DNA of 64,000 nucleotides from CAZLFQ01 sp044229535 (GTDB lineage: Bacteria > Pseudomonadota > Alphaproteobacteria > Rickettsiales > Midichloriaceae): positions 310,001 through 374,000 of the forward strand of contig JBGASU010000001.1 in the NCBI GenBank assembly GCA_044229535.1. The letters run 5' to 3'. Below the pieces are notes generated by a model. The model was not told the origin of the DNA, made no database searches, and saw only the letters and a program-made list of their open reading frames with translations. Shown in pieces: positions 49,684-58,002 of this stretch (position 1 is the stretch's first letter; each line of letters starts with the position of its first letter). The position numbers were made by a program, and so were the translations under genes.

Positions 49684-50166
49684 ATGAAAAACTTAGACAA
49701 AATACAAGCTTTAAATGCGATAACAACGCTAAAAAACAGCAAAGCAAATGAGGAACAAAAAGCAGCGGCTATAACATTACTATCTGCTCCGAAAGAATCT
49801 TTTAAAAATGCTCTGGAAAAAACAGATGCTGGTCAAAGCATTAAAGATGCATATGTAAGAGATATAGATGCTAAGTTTGAAAAATGGTTGGGAGAATTAA
49901 ATTCCAATAATGCTATGGATCTTTATAAAGAACTTAATACTGTATATGCGGAATTCAATGCCAAACTACAGAAGATAACAGTAAAAATACTGGCTGGGTC
50001 TTTACCTACTGCGGCCTCTTCAACTGCAGTTAAAAGAATACTAGCAAAGCATAATAAAGAGGGATTTGGAATATCGCAAACTCAAAGTATAAAACCAAGC
50101 TCTGCTTTAGCTGCAATACAAGAAAAACCAAAAGAAAGCAGAATCAAGGGTAGGGAGCCTAGTTAA
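49684..50166 (+). CDS. Hypothetical helical protein
   Basis: The 160-residue protein is Lys/Ala-rich, soluble and helical, with no signal peptide or recognised domain. A strong AGGGGAAG ribosome-binding site lies just before the ATG. The C-terminal 40 residues are polar and probably disordered. It converges on a 60-residue gene with one base between stops. Confidence 0.6.
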   Translation: MKNLDKIQALNAITTLKNSKANEEQKAAAITLLSAPKESFKNALEKTDAGQSIKDAYVRDIDAKFEKWLGELNSNNAMDLYKELNTVYAEFNAKLQKITVKILAGSLPTAASSTAVKRILAKHNKEGFGISQTQSIKPSSALAAIQEKPKESRIKGREPS

Positions 50167-50167
50167 T

Positions 50168-50350
50168 TCAATGGTTTTTTAGGCGATTTTGCTCTTTATG
50201 ATCCGCGCCTGACAATAGAGCTTCAATTTTATCCAATAGATCTTGAGGAAATCCCATTATGGTGAGATGCTCAAGAGTAGCAGCAATCATCGCTTCATCA
50301 CTTGGATCAAGCGTCTTTAAAATTTCTTCTATGTTGTCTTTATTGAGCAT
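50168..50350 (-). CDS. Small helical hypothetical protein
   Basis: The 60-residue acidic protein (EEILKTLDPSDEAMIAATLEHL, then LLDKIEALLSGAD) forms two or three amphipathic helices by pattern and has no membrane segment. It fits tightly between a convergent gene and the promoter region of the ABC half-transporter. Codon-like composition and clean ends support it being real, but its small size keeps confidence moderate. Confidence 0.45.
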   Translation of the reverse strand: MLNKDNIEEILKTLDPSDEAMIAATLEHLTIMGFPQDLLDKIEALLSGADHKEQNRLKNH

Positions 50351-50436
50351 ATTCGCCTTGGAACATCGTCTTGTCAGCTATTTTATCTGGTTATTGTGAT
50401 AATTGCTAATAAAATCTACTTTTTTCCGAGTTTACA

Positions 50437-50445
50437 TGATATAAT
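50437..50445 (+). promoter_or_regulatory. Extended -10 promoter element
   Basis: TGATATAAT matches TGnTATAAT 29 bases before the start of the ABC half-transporter gene. The same element precedes the gene at 33939, with nearly the same spacing. Confidence 0.6.
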
Positions 50446-50474
50446 CCACATTCATTGAGAATATAGGTGTTGCG

Positions 50475-52568
50475 ATGTTTCAGCGCGTTACGGGTAATAT
50501 AAATACTATTTTGCATAACATTGAAGAACAAGAGAATCTTATATCTGACAGAATACGAAATAGCTTTGTCGTTAATAAAGCCGCCACACTTTTAAGTAAA
50601 GTTGGCTGCCCTTGTTGTTATTTATCAAGATACGTTGAAGGCGTATCTGGCTCGGTTATGACGCATAGCAAACTATTTGCTTCTGCTGTTTGTGCATCAA
50701 AATTTTCGTTTTTTGCAAGTATTACTTGTATCACAGCTTATTTGGCAATATCCAGAGTGCAGACTTTATATATGGGCGATTTGTACCGTTGGGGTTATGT
50801 ATACGATAAGGCTTTTACTAACTCTACTATTCTAAAGTCAGACTTCCCAATTGATTATAAAAATATTGATAGCCCTGAGATCTGCTACCCAATAACAAAT
50901 GATTTTGCTCCTATAAATACTTGCAACTCCGTAGAATTCAATCTGCATTACGTAATGATGCAGAACATTTGGGCGAAATTTATGATTATGGGGATTCATA
51001 CATTTAATCCACTAATTTCGTCTACATTGACAGAAATATTAAATATATCATTTAGAAGTAAATTGTTATCAATATGGTTGAAAGACGATAATAATCAGCT
51101 GGCGCTCAATATTGCTGATCCCAAAATCGCAGCTGAATCTTCGCAAATAATAAGGATATATACAGGGCAATACATTTCGAGCTTAATACCCAGAGTATTT
51201 ATGTTTAGCGATATGTATGTTGTGTTTAGCCAAGCTATGGCTTTATATACAGCATCTACAGCACTTTCAAATTCAGGATTGAATTATAACTTTTTTTATG
51301 TGACAGCATTTTCTTTTATAACTTATTTGACTTCTAATTTTTTAATAAGTCGTGTGAATAAATTAAATTTCAATAAAACTCAAGATTCGGCTACTGACTT
51401 CTCTAATAGCTTAGAATATAGTGCTAATAATGCATTGCAAATTGAAGCTAATCTAGCTAGAACAGAAGAATATAATACATTACAAGGATTGCTTGGAAGA
51501 GTTGGATATGGAGCGATAAAAGGGGCAGCATTTGGCGCAACTTTAAACATCGTATCTACCATTTTTTCTGATTATTCAAATGTGCTTATTATGTGGAAAT
51601 CGACTGCAAGTATCGCTTCAAATCCCGCTCTTTATTTGAAGTTACAAGAAGCGATGAATTTAAACTATTCTCTTGTAAATACTATATCTTGGTTTTTTGG
51701 AGGAATGATGGGCACTTCAGGTCTAGATCACTCTTATGATAAAATTGTAAAATTCAGAGAATCTATTGATTTTTATAAGGACTTTCTCTCTCAAAACAAA
51801 GAGTTGAAACTTAAGCGTGAGGCAAAAGGAGAAATTTCTATTGCAGGTTTAACTCTATTTAAACCTCTATCAGCTGAAAAGATTAAGACAAAAGCTCCAA
51901 GAGATTTTTTAGTTTCAAATTTGAATTTTAAATTTAAGAAAGGTGTTGTTACTGGAGTTGTTGGCAAATCAGGTTGTGGGAAGAGTTGTTTATTTAATGC
52001 TATATTTGGAAACAATCCGTTTGCTCAAGGAAATATTAATTCTACAACACAAAATAATATTGTTTACGTTCCACAAAAACCAGTATTTAAAAATGGATTC
52101 AGTTTAAAGCAGTTACTAACTTATACTTTAGACGATGAGCTAAAAAAACTGAGCGAATTGAATTCGGTGGAGTTAGGAGGTAAAATTCGTGAGTGGATTA
52201 AGGAATTGGATATTGAGCATTTGTTAACTAAAGAAATAGAGAATAAATCATGGCTTTCCTCTGTAAGCGGAGGCGAAGGGCAGAGACTTGCTATATTGCA
52301 AGCTCTTGTTCGTCTATGGGTGAAAAGAATTAACAGACCAGAAGATACGCTTTTGCTTTTATTAGATGAGTCAATTGGTGCATTGGACCCAGATAATAAA
52401 TCTATTGCTTTTGATCTAATTAGAAAAGAGGTTAAAGCTAATAAAGTTGTAGCAATTCACATTGACCATTCCGATAAAGAGGTAATTCAATCGCGTTATA
52501 AACAAGACTTAATAGACTTTAATAAGTTAATAGAGCAACAAAAAGCCAAAACTTCTGTTTCTATTTAA
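50475..52568 (+). CDS. ABC half-transporter (SbmA/YddA/ABCD-like architecture)
   Basis: The 697-residue protein has a ~450-residue membrane part with about six hydrophobic segments, then an ABC ATPase. Key ATPase motifs are VVGKSGCGKSCLF near residue 495 (Walker A), NIVYVPQKPVFKNG (Q-loop region, like the VYLPQRPY of YddA/ABCD proteins), SVSGGEGQRLAI near 596 (signature) and LLLLLDESIGALD near 625 (Walker B, catalytic Glu), then VVAIHIDH (H-loop). It probably works as a homodimer; the cargo is unknown. Two cysteine pairs (CPCC near residue 46) are unusual. It has its own extended -10 promoter. Confidence 0.85.
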   Translation: MFQRVTGNINTILHNIEEQENLISDRIRNSFVVNKAATLLSKVGCPCCYLSRYVEGVSGSVMTHSKLFASAVCASKFSFFASITCITAYLAISRVQTLYMGDLYRWGYVYDKAFTNSTILKSDFPIDYKNIDSPEICYPITNDFAPINTCNSVEFNLHYVMMQNIWAKFMIMGIHTFNPLISSTLTEILNISFRSKLLSIWLKDDNNQLALNIADPKIAAESSQIIRIYTGQYISSLIPRVFMFSDMYVVFSQAMALYTASTALSNSGLNYNFFYVTAFSFITYLTSNFLISRVNKLNFNKTQDSATDFSNSLEYSANNALQIEANLARTEEYNTLQGLLGRVGYGAIKGAAFGATLNIVSTIFSDYSNVLIMWKSTASIASNPALYLKLQEAMNLNYSLVNTISWFFGGMMGTSGLDHSYDKIVKFRESIDFYKDFLSQNKELKLKREAKGEISIAGLTLFKPLSAEKIKTKAPRDFLVSNLNFKFKKGVVTGVVGKSGCGKSCLFNAIFGNNPFAQGNINSTTQNNIVYVPQKPVFKNGFSLKQLLTYTLDDELKKLSELNSVELGGKIREWIKELDIEHLLTKEIENKSWLSSVSGGEGQRLAILQALVRLWVKRINRPEDTLLLLLDESIGALDPDNKSIAFDLIRKEVKANKVVAIHIDHSDKEVIQSRYKQDLIDFNKLIEQQKAKTSVSI

Positions 52569-53284
52569 GTCCTTAAGCCACCATTTACATGTACAACTGT
52601 GCCAGTGATGAATCCTGCAGTATCATCAGCAAGGAAACATACTGTACGGGCAATTTCTGAAGCTTCGCCCAAACGTTGTACAGGAACTTTAGCTATAATT
52701 CCTTTCAAAGCTTCTTCTGGAACTGCAGCTACCATATCTGTATTGATATAACCAGGGGCAATGGCATTTACAGTGATTCCAGCTCTAGCACCTTCAAGTG
52801 CTAACGATTTGGTAAATCCTTCGATACCAGCTTTTGCAGCAGCATAGTTTGTTTGTCCCATCATGCCGTTTGCATTTACCGAACTCATACTGATAATTCT
52901 GCCCCATTTATTTTCGCGCATTTTTTCAATTACGCAGCGCGATGTATTGAATGCAGAACTTAAATTTGTTGTAATAACATCATTCCAATGCTCAGGAGTC
53001 ATTTTATGCATCATGCCATCGCGGGTGATACCAGCGTTATTGACTAGGACTTCGCAGCTTCCGCCAAGAATTCCTTCTGCTTTTTTAAAGCCTTCAGCGC
53101 ATTCATTATAATTTGCAACGTTGCATTTTAATGTTTTAATGCCAGTTTCTTTTTCAAACTTCTTAGCTGCTTCATCGTTTCCAGCGTAAATAGCACATAC
53201 ATTGTACCCAGCGCCTTTTAAAGCTTTTGAAATTGCAGCACCAATTCCGCGCGTACCACCTGTTACTATTGCTCTTCTAGCCAT
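52565..53284 (-). CDS. phbB: Acetoacetyl-CoA reductase
   Basis: The 239-residue SDR reduces acetoacetyl-CoA to (R)-3-hydroxybutyryl-CoA for polyhydroxybutyrate. TGGTRGIGAAISKAL at about residues 7-21, NNAGITRDGMMHKM, SMSSVNANGMMGQTNYAAAKAG (catalytic Ser, Tyr and Lys) and AIAPGYINTDMVAAVP are diagnostic of PhbB rather than FabG, especially TRDGMMHKM and GQTNYAAAKAGI. It is 17 bases downstream of phaA, in one operon. Confidence 0.94.
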   Translation of the reverse strand: MARRAIVTGGTRGIGAAISKALKGAGYNVCAIYAGNDEAAKKFEKETGIKTLKCNVANYNECAEGFKKAEGILGGSCEVLVNNAGITRDGMMHKMTPEHWNDVITTNLSSAFNTSRCVIEKMRENKWGRIISMSSVNANGMMGQTNYAAAKAGIEGFTKSLALEGARAGITVNAIAPGYINTDMVAAVPEEALKGIIAKVPVQRLGEASEIARTVCFLADDTAGFITGTVVHVNGGLRT

Positions 53285-53301
53285 TTTAACCTCCTGTTAA
53301 A

Positions 53302-54480
53302 TTATCTTTGAATGCACATTGCAACACCCATACCACCACCAACACACAATGTTGCAAGTCCTTTATGAGCATTTCTTCTTTTCATCTCATGAATTAGAGA
53401 TACAAGAATTCTTGTTCCTGAAGCGCCGATTGGGTGGCCAAGCGCAATTGCACCGCCATTCACATTTACTTTGCTTGTATCCCAACCAAGTTCTTTATTT
53501 ACTGAAATTGCTTGCGCAGCGAAGGCTTCGTTTGCTTCAATTAAATCTAAGTCTTTTACAGTCCACCCAGCTGCTTTAAGTGCTTTCTGAACGGCTGGAA
53601 TTGGGCCAGTACCCATAATTTCTGGTGCTACACCCGCTTGAGCAAAGCTCACTATAGTAGCAAGCGGTGTTAGTCCGCGCTTTTCAGCTTCTTCTCTAGT
53701 CATTAATACAACTGCAGCTGCACCATCATTTATTCCTGACGCATTACCAGCAGTTACTGTACCGTCTTTTTTAAATGCAGGGCGAAGTTTCGCCAAGTCT
53801 TCAGTTTTTACACCATGTCTTATGAACTCATCATTTGCAAATTGTATTGTATCCTTCTTAACCTGCACTTCTACTGGAACGATTTCATCTTTAAATTTAC
53901 CAGCTTTTTGTGCGGCTTCAGCTTTGTTCTGAGATTCTACAGAAAACTTATCTTGTTCTTCTCTTGTAATTTTGTATTTTTCAGCAATGTTTTCAGCTGT
54001 TATGCCCATGTGCGTTGCAGAAAAAGCATCAGTTAGACCGTCTTTGATCATTAAGTCGGTAAATTCTGCATTCCCCATCTTTTGCCCATTTCTCATGTTC
54101 ATACCATGTGGACACATGCTCATACTCTCTTGTCCACCAGCTACAACGATATTGCTGTTTCCCGCTTTAATAGCTTGGTAGCCAAGTGCCACAGACCTTA
54201 GTCCTGAACCGCAAACTTGGTTGACAATCCAAGCTGGAACTTCTTTAGGAATGCCAGCACCCATAGAGGCTTGTCTAGCTGGGTTTTGTCCCTCGCCACA
54301 ACTTAGGATTTGCCCCATAATAACTTCAGAAACTTCTTCACCTTTTACTTTAGATTGCTCTAACGCTGCCTTGATTACAGTCTGTCCTAGCTTATGTGCT
54401 GGTACACTACCAATTGTACCATTGAAGTTACCGATACCTGTGCGTAATGCGCTAACAATAACAATATCTTGTTTTGACAT
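53302..54480 (-). CDS. phaA: Acetyl-CoA acetyltransferase (beta-ketothiolase)
   Basis: The 392-residue thiolase condenses two acetyl-CoA to acetoacetyl-CoA. The nucleophilic cysteine is in NQVCGSGLRSV at about residues 87-97; GGQESMSMCPHGM, NGGAIALGHPIGASGTRI and the second active-site cysteine in TLCVGGGMGVAM are conserved. It precedes phbB in the same operon, giving the first two steps of polyhydroxybutyrate synthesis; the polymerase gene is not in the window. Confidence 0.96.
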   Translation of the reverse strand: MSKQDIVIVSALRTGIGNFNGTIGSVPAHKLGQTVIKAALEQSKVKGEEVSEVIMGQILSCGEGQNPARQASMGAGIPKEVPAWIVNQVCGSGLRSVALGYQAIKAGNSNIVVAGGQESMSMCPHGMNMRNGQKMGNAEFTDLMIKDGLTDAFSATHMGITAENIAEKYKITREEQDKFSVESQNKAEAAQKAGKFKDEIVPVEVQVKKDTIQFANDEFIRHGVKTEDLAKLRPAFKKDGTVTAGNASGINDGAAAVVLMTREEAEKRGLTPLATIVSFAQAGVAPEIMGTGPIPAVQKALKAAGWTVKDLDLIEANEAFAAQAISVNKELGWDTSKVNVNGGAIALGHPIGASGTRILVSLIHEMKRRNAHKGLATLCVGGGMGVAMCIQR

Positions 54481-54570
54481 GATTTTGACTTCCTAATTTG
54501 AGAGTTTTCCTATAAAATACTATAAAATAATAAGTTACTCGTGTAAAGGGTAGTTAAAATTTGAGGCCAA

Positions 54571-55203
54571 ATGTCTGTAATTCCTTATAGTTTAGAAGAG
54601 GCGAAACGCAACAAGAAAGCGCTGTGGATAGTGTTCTGGATACATTTTTTCATGTTTTTTGTGGTATTCGTGGCAGGAATCATGGCCGAATCATCAGCTC
54701 TACTTGCTGATTCCCTTGATTTTATCGGCGATGCAGCAAATTATGCATTAACCATGTTCGTCATGTCTAGGGGCGTTTGGTTACGTGCTTCGGCTTCTAT
54801 TATTAAGGCATTAACAATGCTAGGGTTTGGCATTCCAATGTTGTTTTATGCAATAAGCAGGTATACAACTCAAACTGTTCCAAATTATGAAGTAATGAAT
54901 CTAACAGGAATGGTGGGGATTTTAGCTCATATGATATGCATCTACTATCTATACAGATTCAGAAAGGGTGATAGCAATTTACTATCGGTTTGGATTTGTA
55001 CAATCAATGATCTTATCGGCAACATACTAATTGTTATAGCTTCTTACTTTGTAATGACGACAAACTCAATTGTTCCAGATGTTATAGCAGCAACAATCAT
55101 CGTCACTATTGCTCTTTATGGGGCTTGTGTTATTCTCAACCGCGCACTATCTGAATTGAAAGCGTTAAGAGAGAATAAAAATTATGCTAGAGCTGACACC
55201 TAA
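54571..55203 (+). CDS. Cation diffusion facilitator-like transporter, short form
   Basis: The 210-residue protein has six transmembrane helices and the CDF motif ESSALLADSLDFIGDAANYALT at about residues 42-63. Its Asp residues, with NDLIGN near residue 146, are placed where CDF proteins bind Zn or other divalent cations. The C-terminal cytoplasmic domain of typical CDF proteins (about 80-100 residues) is absent. The stop overlaps the start of hslU by 20 bases. Substrate is not certain. Confidence 0.8.
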   Translation: MSVIPYSLEEAKRNKKALWIVFWIHFFMFFVVFVAGIMAESSALLADSLDFIGDAANYALTMFVMSRGVWLRASASIIKALTMLGFGIPMLFYAISRYTTQTVPNYEVMNLTGMVGILAHMICIYYLYRFRKGDSNLLSVWICTINDLIGNILIVIASYFVMTTNSIVPDVIAATIIVTIALYGACVILNRALSELKALRENKNYARADT

Positions 55204-56503
55204 GGGAATTGTTCAAGAATTAGATAAATATGTGGTTGGTCAACAAGATGCCAAGAGGGCAGTGTCAATAGCACTTCGCAATAGATGGCGCAGGAAGCAT
55301 GTCCCACAAGATATGCAGGAAGAAATTTACCCACATAATATATTAATGGTAGGCCCTACAGGCGTAGGTAAAACAGAAATTGCTAGGAGATTAGCCAAGT
55401 TAGTACAAGCTCCATTTATAAAAGTTGAAGCTACAAAGTTTACTGAAGTTGGTTATGTTGGTAGAGATGTTGACTCAATTGTTCGTGATCTAGTTGAGTT
55501 CGCCATAAAAATGATGCGCGAAAAAATGCGCAAAGAAGTTGAAGAAAAAGCTGTTACGGCAGCAGAAGCAAGAGTCATTGTTGCTTTGGTTGGAGATAAA
55601 TCTTCTGACGAAACCAAAAAGAAATTTTATGAGAAATTCAAAAAAGGAACTTTGGATGAGCACGAAGTTGAAATAAGCATTCAAGAATCACAAGGTGCTT
55701 CAGGTGTTCCGATGTTTGATATCCCTGGTATGCCTGGGGGGCAGATGGGTGTGCTGAATATTGGCGATATGCTTGGTAAAGCTTTGGGTGGTGCTAAAAT
55801 GAAGTTAGCTAAACTTAAAGTTAAAGATGCATATGAAATAGTTCTCAAAGAAGAAAGCGATAAGCTTGTCGATGAAGAAAGAATGATAAAAGAAGCAATT
55901 AATGCCGTAGAAAACGACGGAATTGTGTTCTTAGATGAGATTGATAAAATTGCTTCAAGAGCCAGCGAAGGTGGAAGAGGAGAGGTGAGTAGAGAAGGCG
56001 TGCAACGAGATTTATTGCCACTACTTGAAGGCTCAGCTGTTAGTACCAAATATGGAATAGTTAAGACTGACCATATTTTGTTTATAGCATCTGGTGCGTT
56101 TCACTTAGCAAAACCTGCAGATTTACTTCCTGAATTGCAAGGTAGGTTGCCAATTAGGGTTGAGCTGCAAGCTTTGACTGAAGAAGATTTAGTGAAAATA
56201 TTAAAAGAGCCAAAACACAGTCTAATTAAGCAATATAAGGCTCTATTTGAAGTTGAAAAAGTAACCCTAGATTTTGTTGACTCTGGTATTAAAGAAATCG
56301 CCCGTATTGCCACTAACATCAACAAAGAAGTTGAAAACATTGGAGCTAGAAGACTGCATACTATTTTAGAGAAGCTTCTTGAGGGAATAAACTTCACAGC
56401 CAGCGACACCCCAAATTCTACAATTAAAATCGATAAAAAATACGTAGAATCAAACCTAGCTGACATTACCAAAAAACAAGATCTTTCTAAGTTTATTTTA
56501 TAA
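55184..56503 (+). CDS. hslU: HslUV protease ATPase subunit HslU
   Basis: The 439-residue AAA+ unfoldase has TPKGIVQELDKYVVGQQDAKRAV at the start, Walker A MVGPTGVGKTEIARRL at about residues 55-70, Walker B DGIVFLDEIDKIA near 245-257, then RGEVSREGVQRDLLPLLEGS and the sensor region GRLPIRVEL. The C-terminal LSKFIL tail, needed to activate HslV, is conserved. hslV, normally next door, is not adjacent; the CDF-like gene takes its place. The hslU start lies within the 3' end of that gene. Confidence 0.97.
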   Translation: MLELTPKGIVQELDKYVVGQQDAKRAVSIALRNRWRRKHVPQDMQEEIYPHNILMVGPTGVGKTEIARRLAKLVQAPFIKVEATKFTEVGYVGRDVDSIVRDLVEFAIKMMREKMRKEVEEKAVTAAEARVIVALVGDKSSDETKKKFYEKFKKGTLDEHEVEISIQESQGASGVPMFDIPGMPGGQMGVLNIGDMLGKALGGAKMKLAKLKVKDAYEIVLKEESDKLVDEERMIKEAINAVENDGIVFLDEIDKIASRASEGGRGEVSREGVQRDLLPLLEGSAVSTKYGIVKTDHILFIASGAFHLAKPADLLPELQGRLPIRVELQALTEEDLVKILKEPKHSLIKQYKALFEVEKVTLDFVDSGIKEIARIATNINKEVENIGARRLHTILEKLLEGINFTASDTPNSTIKIDKKYVESNLADITKKQDLSKFIL

Positions 56504-57416
56504 TCTCTGCAGGTTTCTTATCTAGAGTTTCTGGAACCGCTTCTAAAACTTGTTTCAAAGTTTCATCGCCGATCTGCTGCACAACTCCTACAATGTTTTC
56601 TGCAGCATTATCAACTTTGTCAATTGCGGTGCTTGCTAACTGAGATAGCTTATTATCACCAACCACTGCCTTGATATAGCCATGAATTTGGTGAGGGTAA
56701 CAATCGCTTTTTCCAACATGTTTTTCCATCCCAACATCTACATAACCCCACATAGATGGAGGTAATGATGGGATGGGGTCTAAGTAGCCTTGAATAACCC
56801 TTAAAGTGCGATCTCTAAGTCTTGTGTTATAGTATTTTGCAGCCTGTAAGTCGAATACTCTTGGACTACCAAAAGACACCACCTGAATTCCTGTTTTGCT
56901 GTTATGAATATTGAGCTATAAAGCAAGTACTTTAGCCAAACACCCACCCATACTATGGCCAGTAATAAGAAATTTTATATCTGTTAGTTTTATTTTTCTC
57001 TTTTCTAAATAATGATCTATATGATCTTTGATTTCTTCATATGTTTCTAGAAATTTTTTATAAAATCCAGAATGAATACGGCCATTTTTTTCTAAAAAAC
57101 TCGGCTGAGAAAACCAAGTATTAAAATCTGTTAAAAGATCTGAGTAATACCAAGTTCCTTGAAAAGCTATTATAATTTCGTTTTCTTTAAAGCACATATT
57201 TCCAGCATGCCTTTTATTACCTTTCTCATAAAATGGCAGTATTTCATAACCATGGAATATCTCATTCGAGTCTTCTGTCGAAAATTCAAATCCATACGCC
57301 TGAAGACAAAAATGAGAAGCTTTTTTGACATGCTCATCTGAGATATCTGGATTATTTAAAATTGAAAATTCTCGAAGCTCAACTTCTAGTGCTTGATTGT
57401 CATCATTTGAAAGCAT
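56493..57416 (-). pseudogene. Class 3 lipase interrupted by in-frame TAG
   Basis: One continuous frame of 308 codons encodes a class 3 (Lipase_3) hydrolase with a single TAG at 56916-56918 (codon 167). Before the stop lie IIIAFQGTWYYSDLLTDFN (oxyanion region) and the nucleophile elbow ITGHSMGGCLAKVLAL (Ser155). After it, in the same frame, come VVSFGSPRVFDLQAAKYYN, the Asp-bearing QGYLDPIPSLPP and the His-bearing YPHQIHGY. The catalytic Asp and His therefore fall beyond the stop, so the short product should be inactive. The final 50 residues are helical. Its 3' end overlaps hslU by 11 bases. No signal peptide is seen. Confidence 0.85.
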
Positions 57417-57535
57417 AGAAAACCCTTTGAACTCTAATTGCTATGCTAATTTAAAAATTTAAAAAGTCAAAAAATCAGTTGCGCTAGAACTGTTATGGGA
57501 TATCTTGAACTTGCAAAATTTTTTAAAGGTATTAT

Positions 57536-57988
57536 ATGACAATTGCTAAAAATTCTCTATTAGCTAGTATTTTTGTTATGACGTTAGGCGTTTCATCAGT
57601 AGTTGCTGCCGAGCAACCAGCAAAAGGAAATACCCAGCCGAAACAAGTTGCTGAAGCTGCCAAAGAAATGGATAAACCAAACATGGTAATGGGTGGAGAT
57701 AAAGGTGGAATGCGTGAAGAAATCCCTGAAAAAGTTAAAGCTGAATTAAAAGCTTATAAAGAGAAGCAAAAAGCACTGAGAGAGTCTTTATCACCTGAAG
57801 CGAAAGCTGTTCTAGAAAAAAGAAAAGAAAGAATGAAGCAACGTAGAATGGAACGTATGGAAGATCACCGCGAAGATAAGAAAGAAGAGTTCAAAGATAA
57901 GATGAAAGATAAAATGAAAGAGCGTATGGAGAAAAACAAAGAATCAGCGCCTTCTGCAGAGCCAGATCAATCTCGTACAAAAAGTTAG
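57536..57988 (+). CDS. Secreted charged Lys/Arg/Glu-rich protein
   Basis: The 150-residue protein has a signal peptide (about residues 1-24, ending VVAA) and a mature part with a Lys/Met/Gly linker and a long charged helix (RMERMEDHREDKKEEFKDK and similar). The plan matches the secreted repeat protein at 34810-35367: signal peptide, disordered linker, then RxExRxD-type helix. The ends are Ser/Pro-rich. It lies 14 bases before the photolyase gene, which may share its transcript. Function unknown. Confidence 0.7.
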   Translation: MTIAKNSLLASIFVMTLGVSSVVAAEQPAKGNTQPKQVAEAAKEMDKPNMVMGGDKGGMREEIPEKVKAELKAYKEKQKALRESLSPEAKAVLEKRKERMKQRRMERMEDHREDKKEEFKDKMKDKMKERMEKNKESAPSAEPDQSRTKS

Positions 57989-58002
57989 TTTAAATCTCAG
58001 CG

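Noticed and set aside
55681..56472. Antisense frames opposite hslU.
   Set aside because: The sense strand encodes a fully conserved AAA+ protein; the antisense translations are shadow frames.
56916..57416. Treating the two lipase parts as separate genes or as a frameshift pair.
   Set aside because: The parts lie in one frame and are joined by continuous sense codons around a single TAG; the second part's start is just an internal codon.
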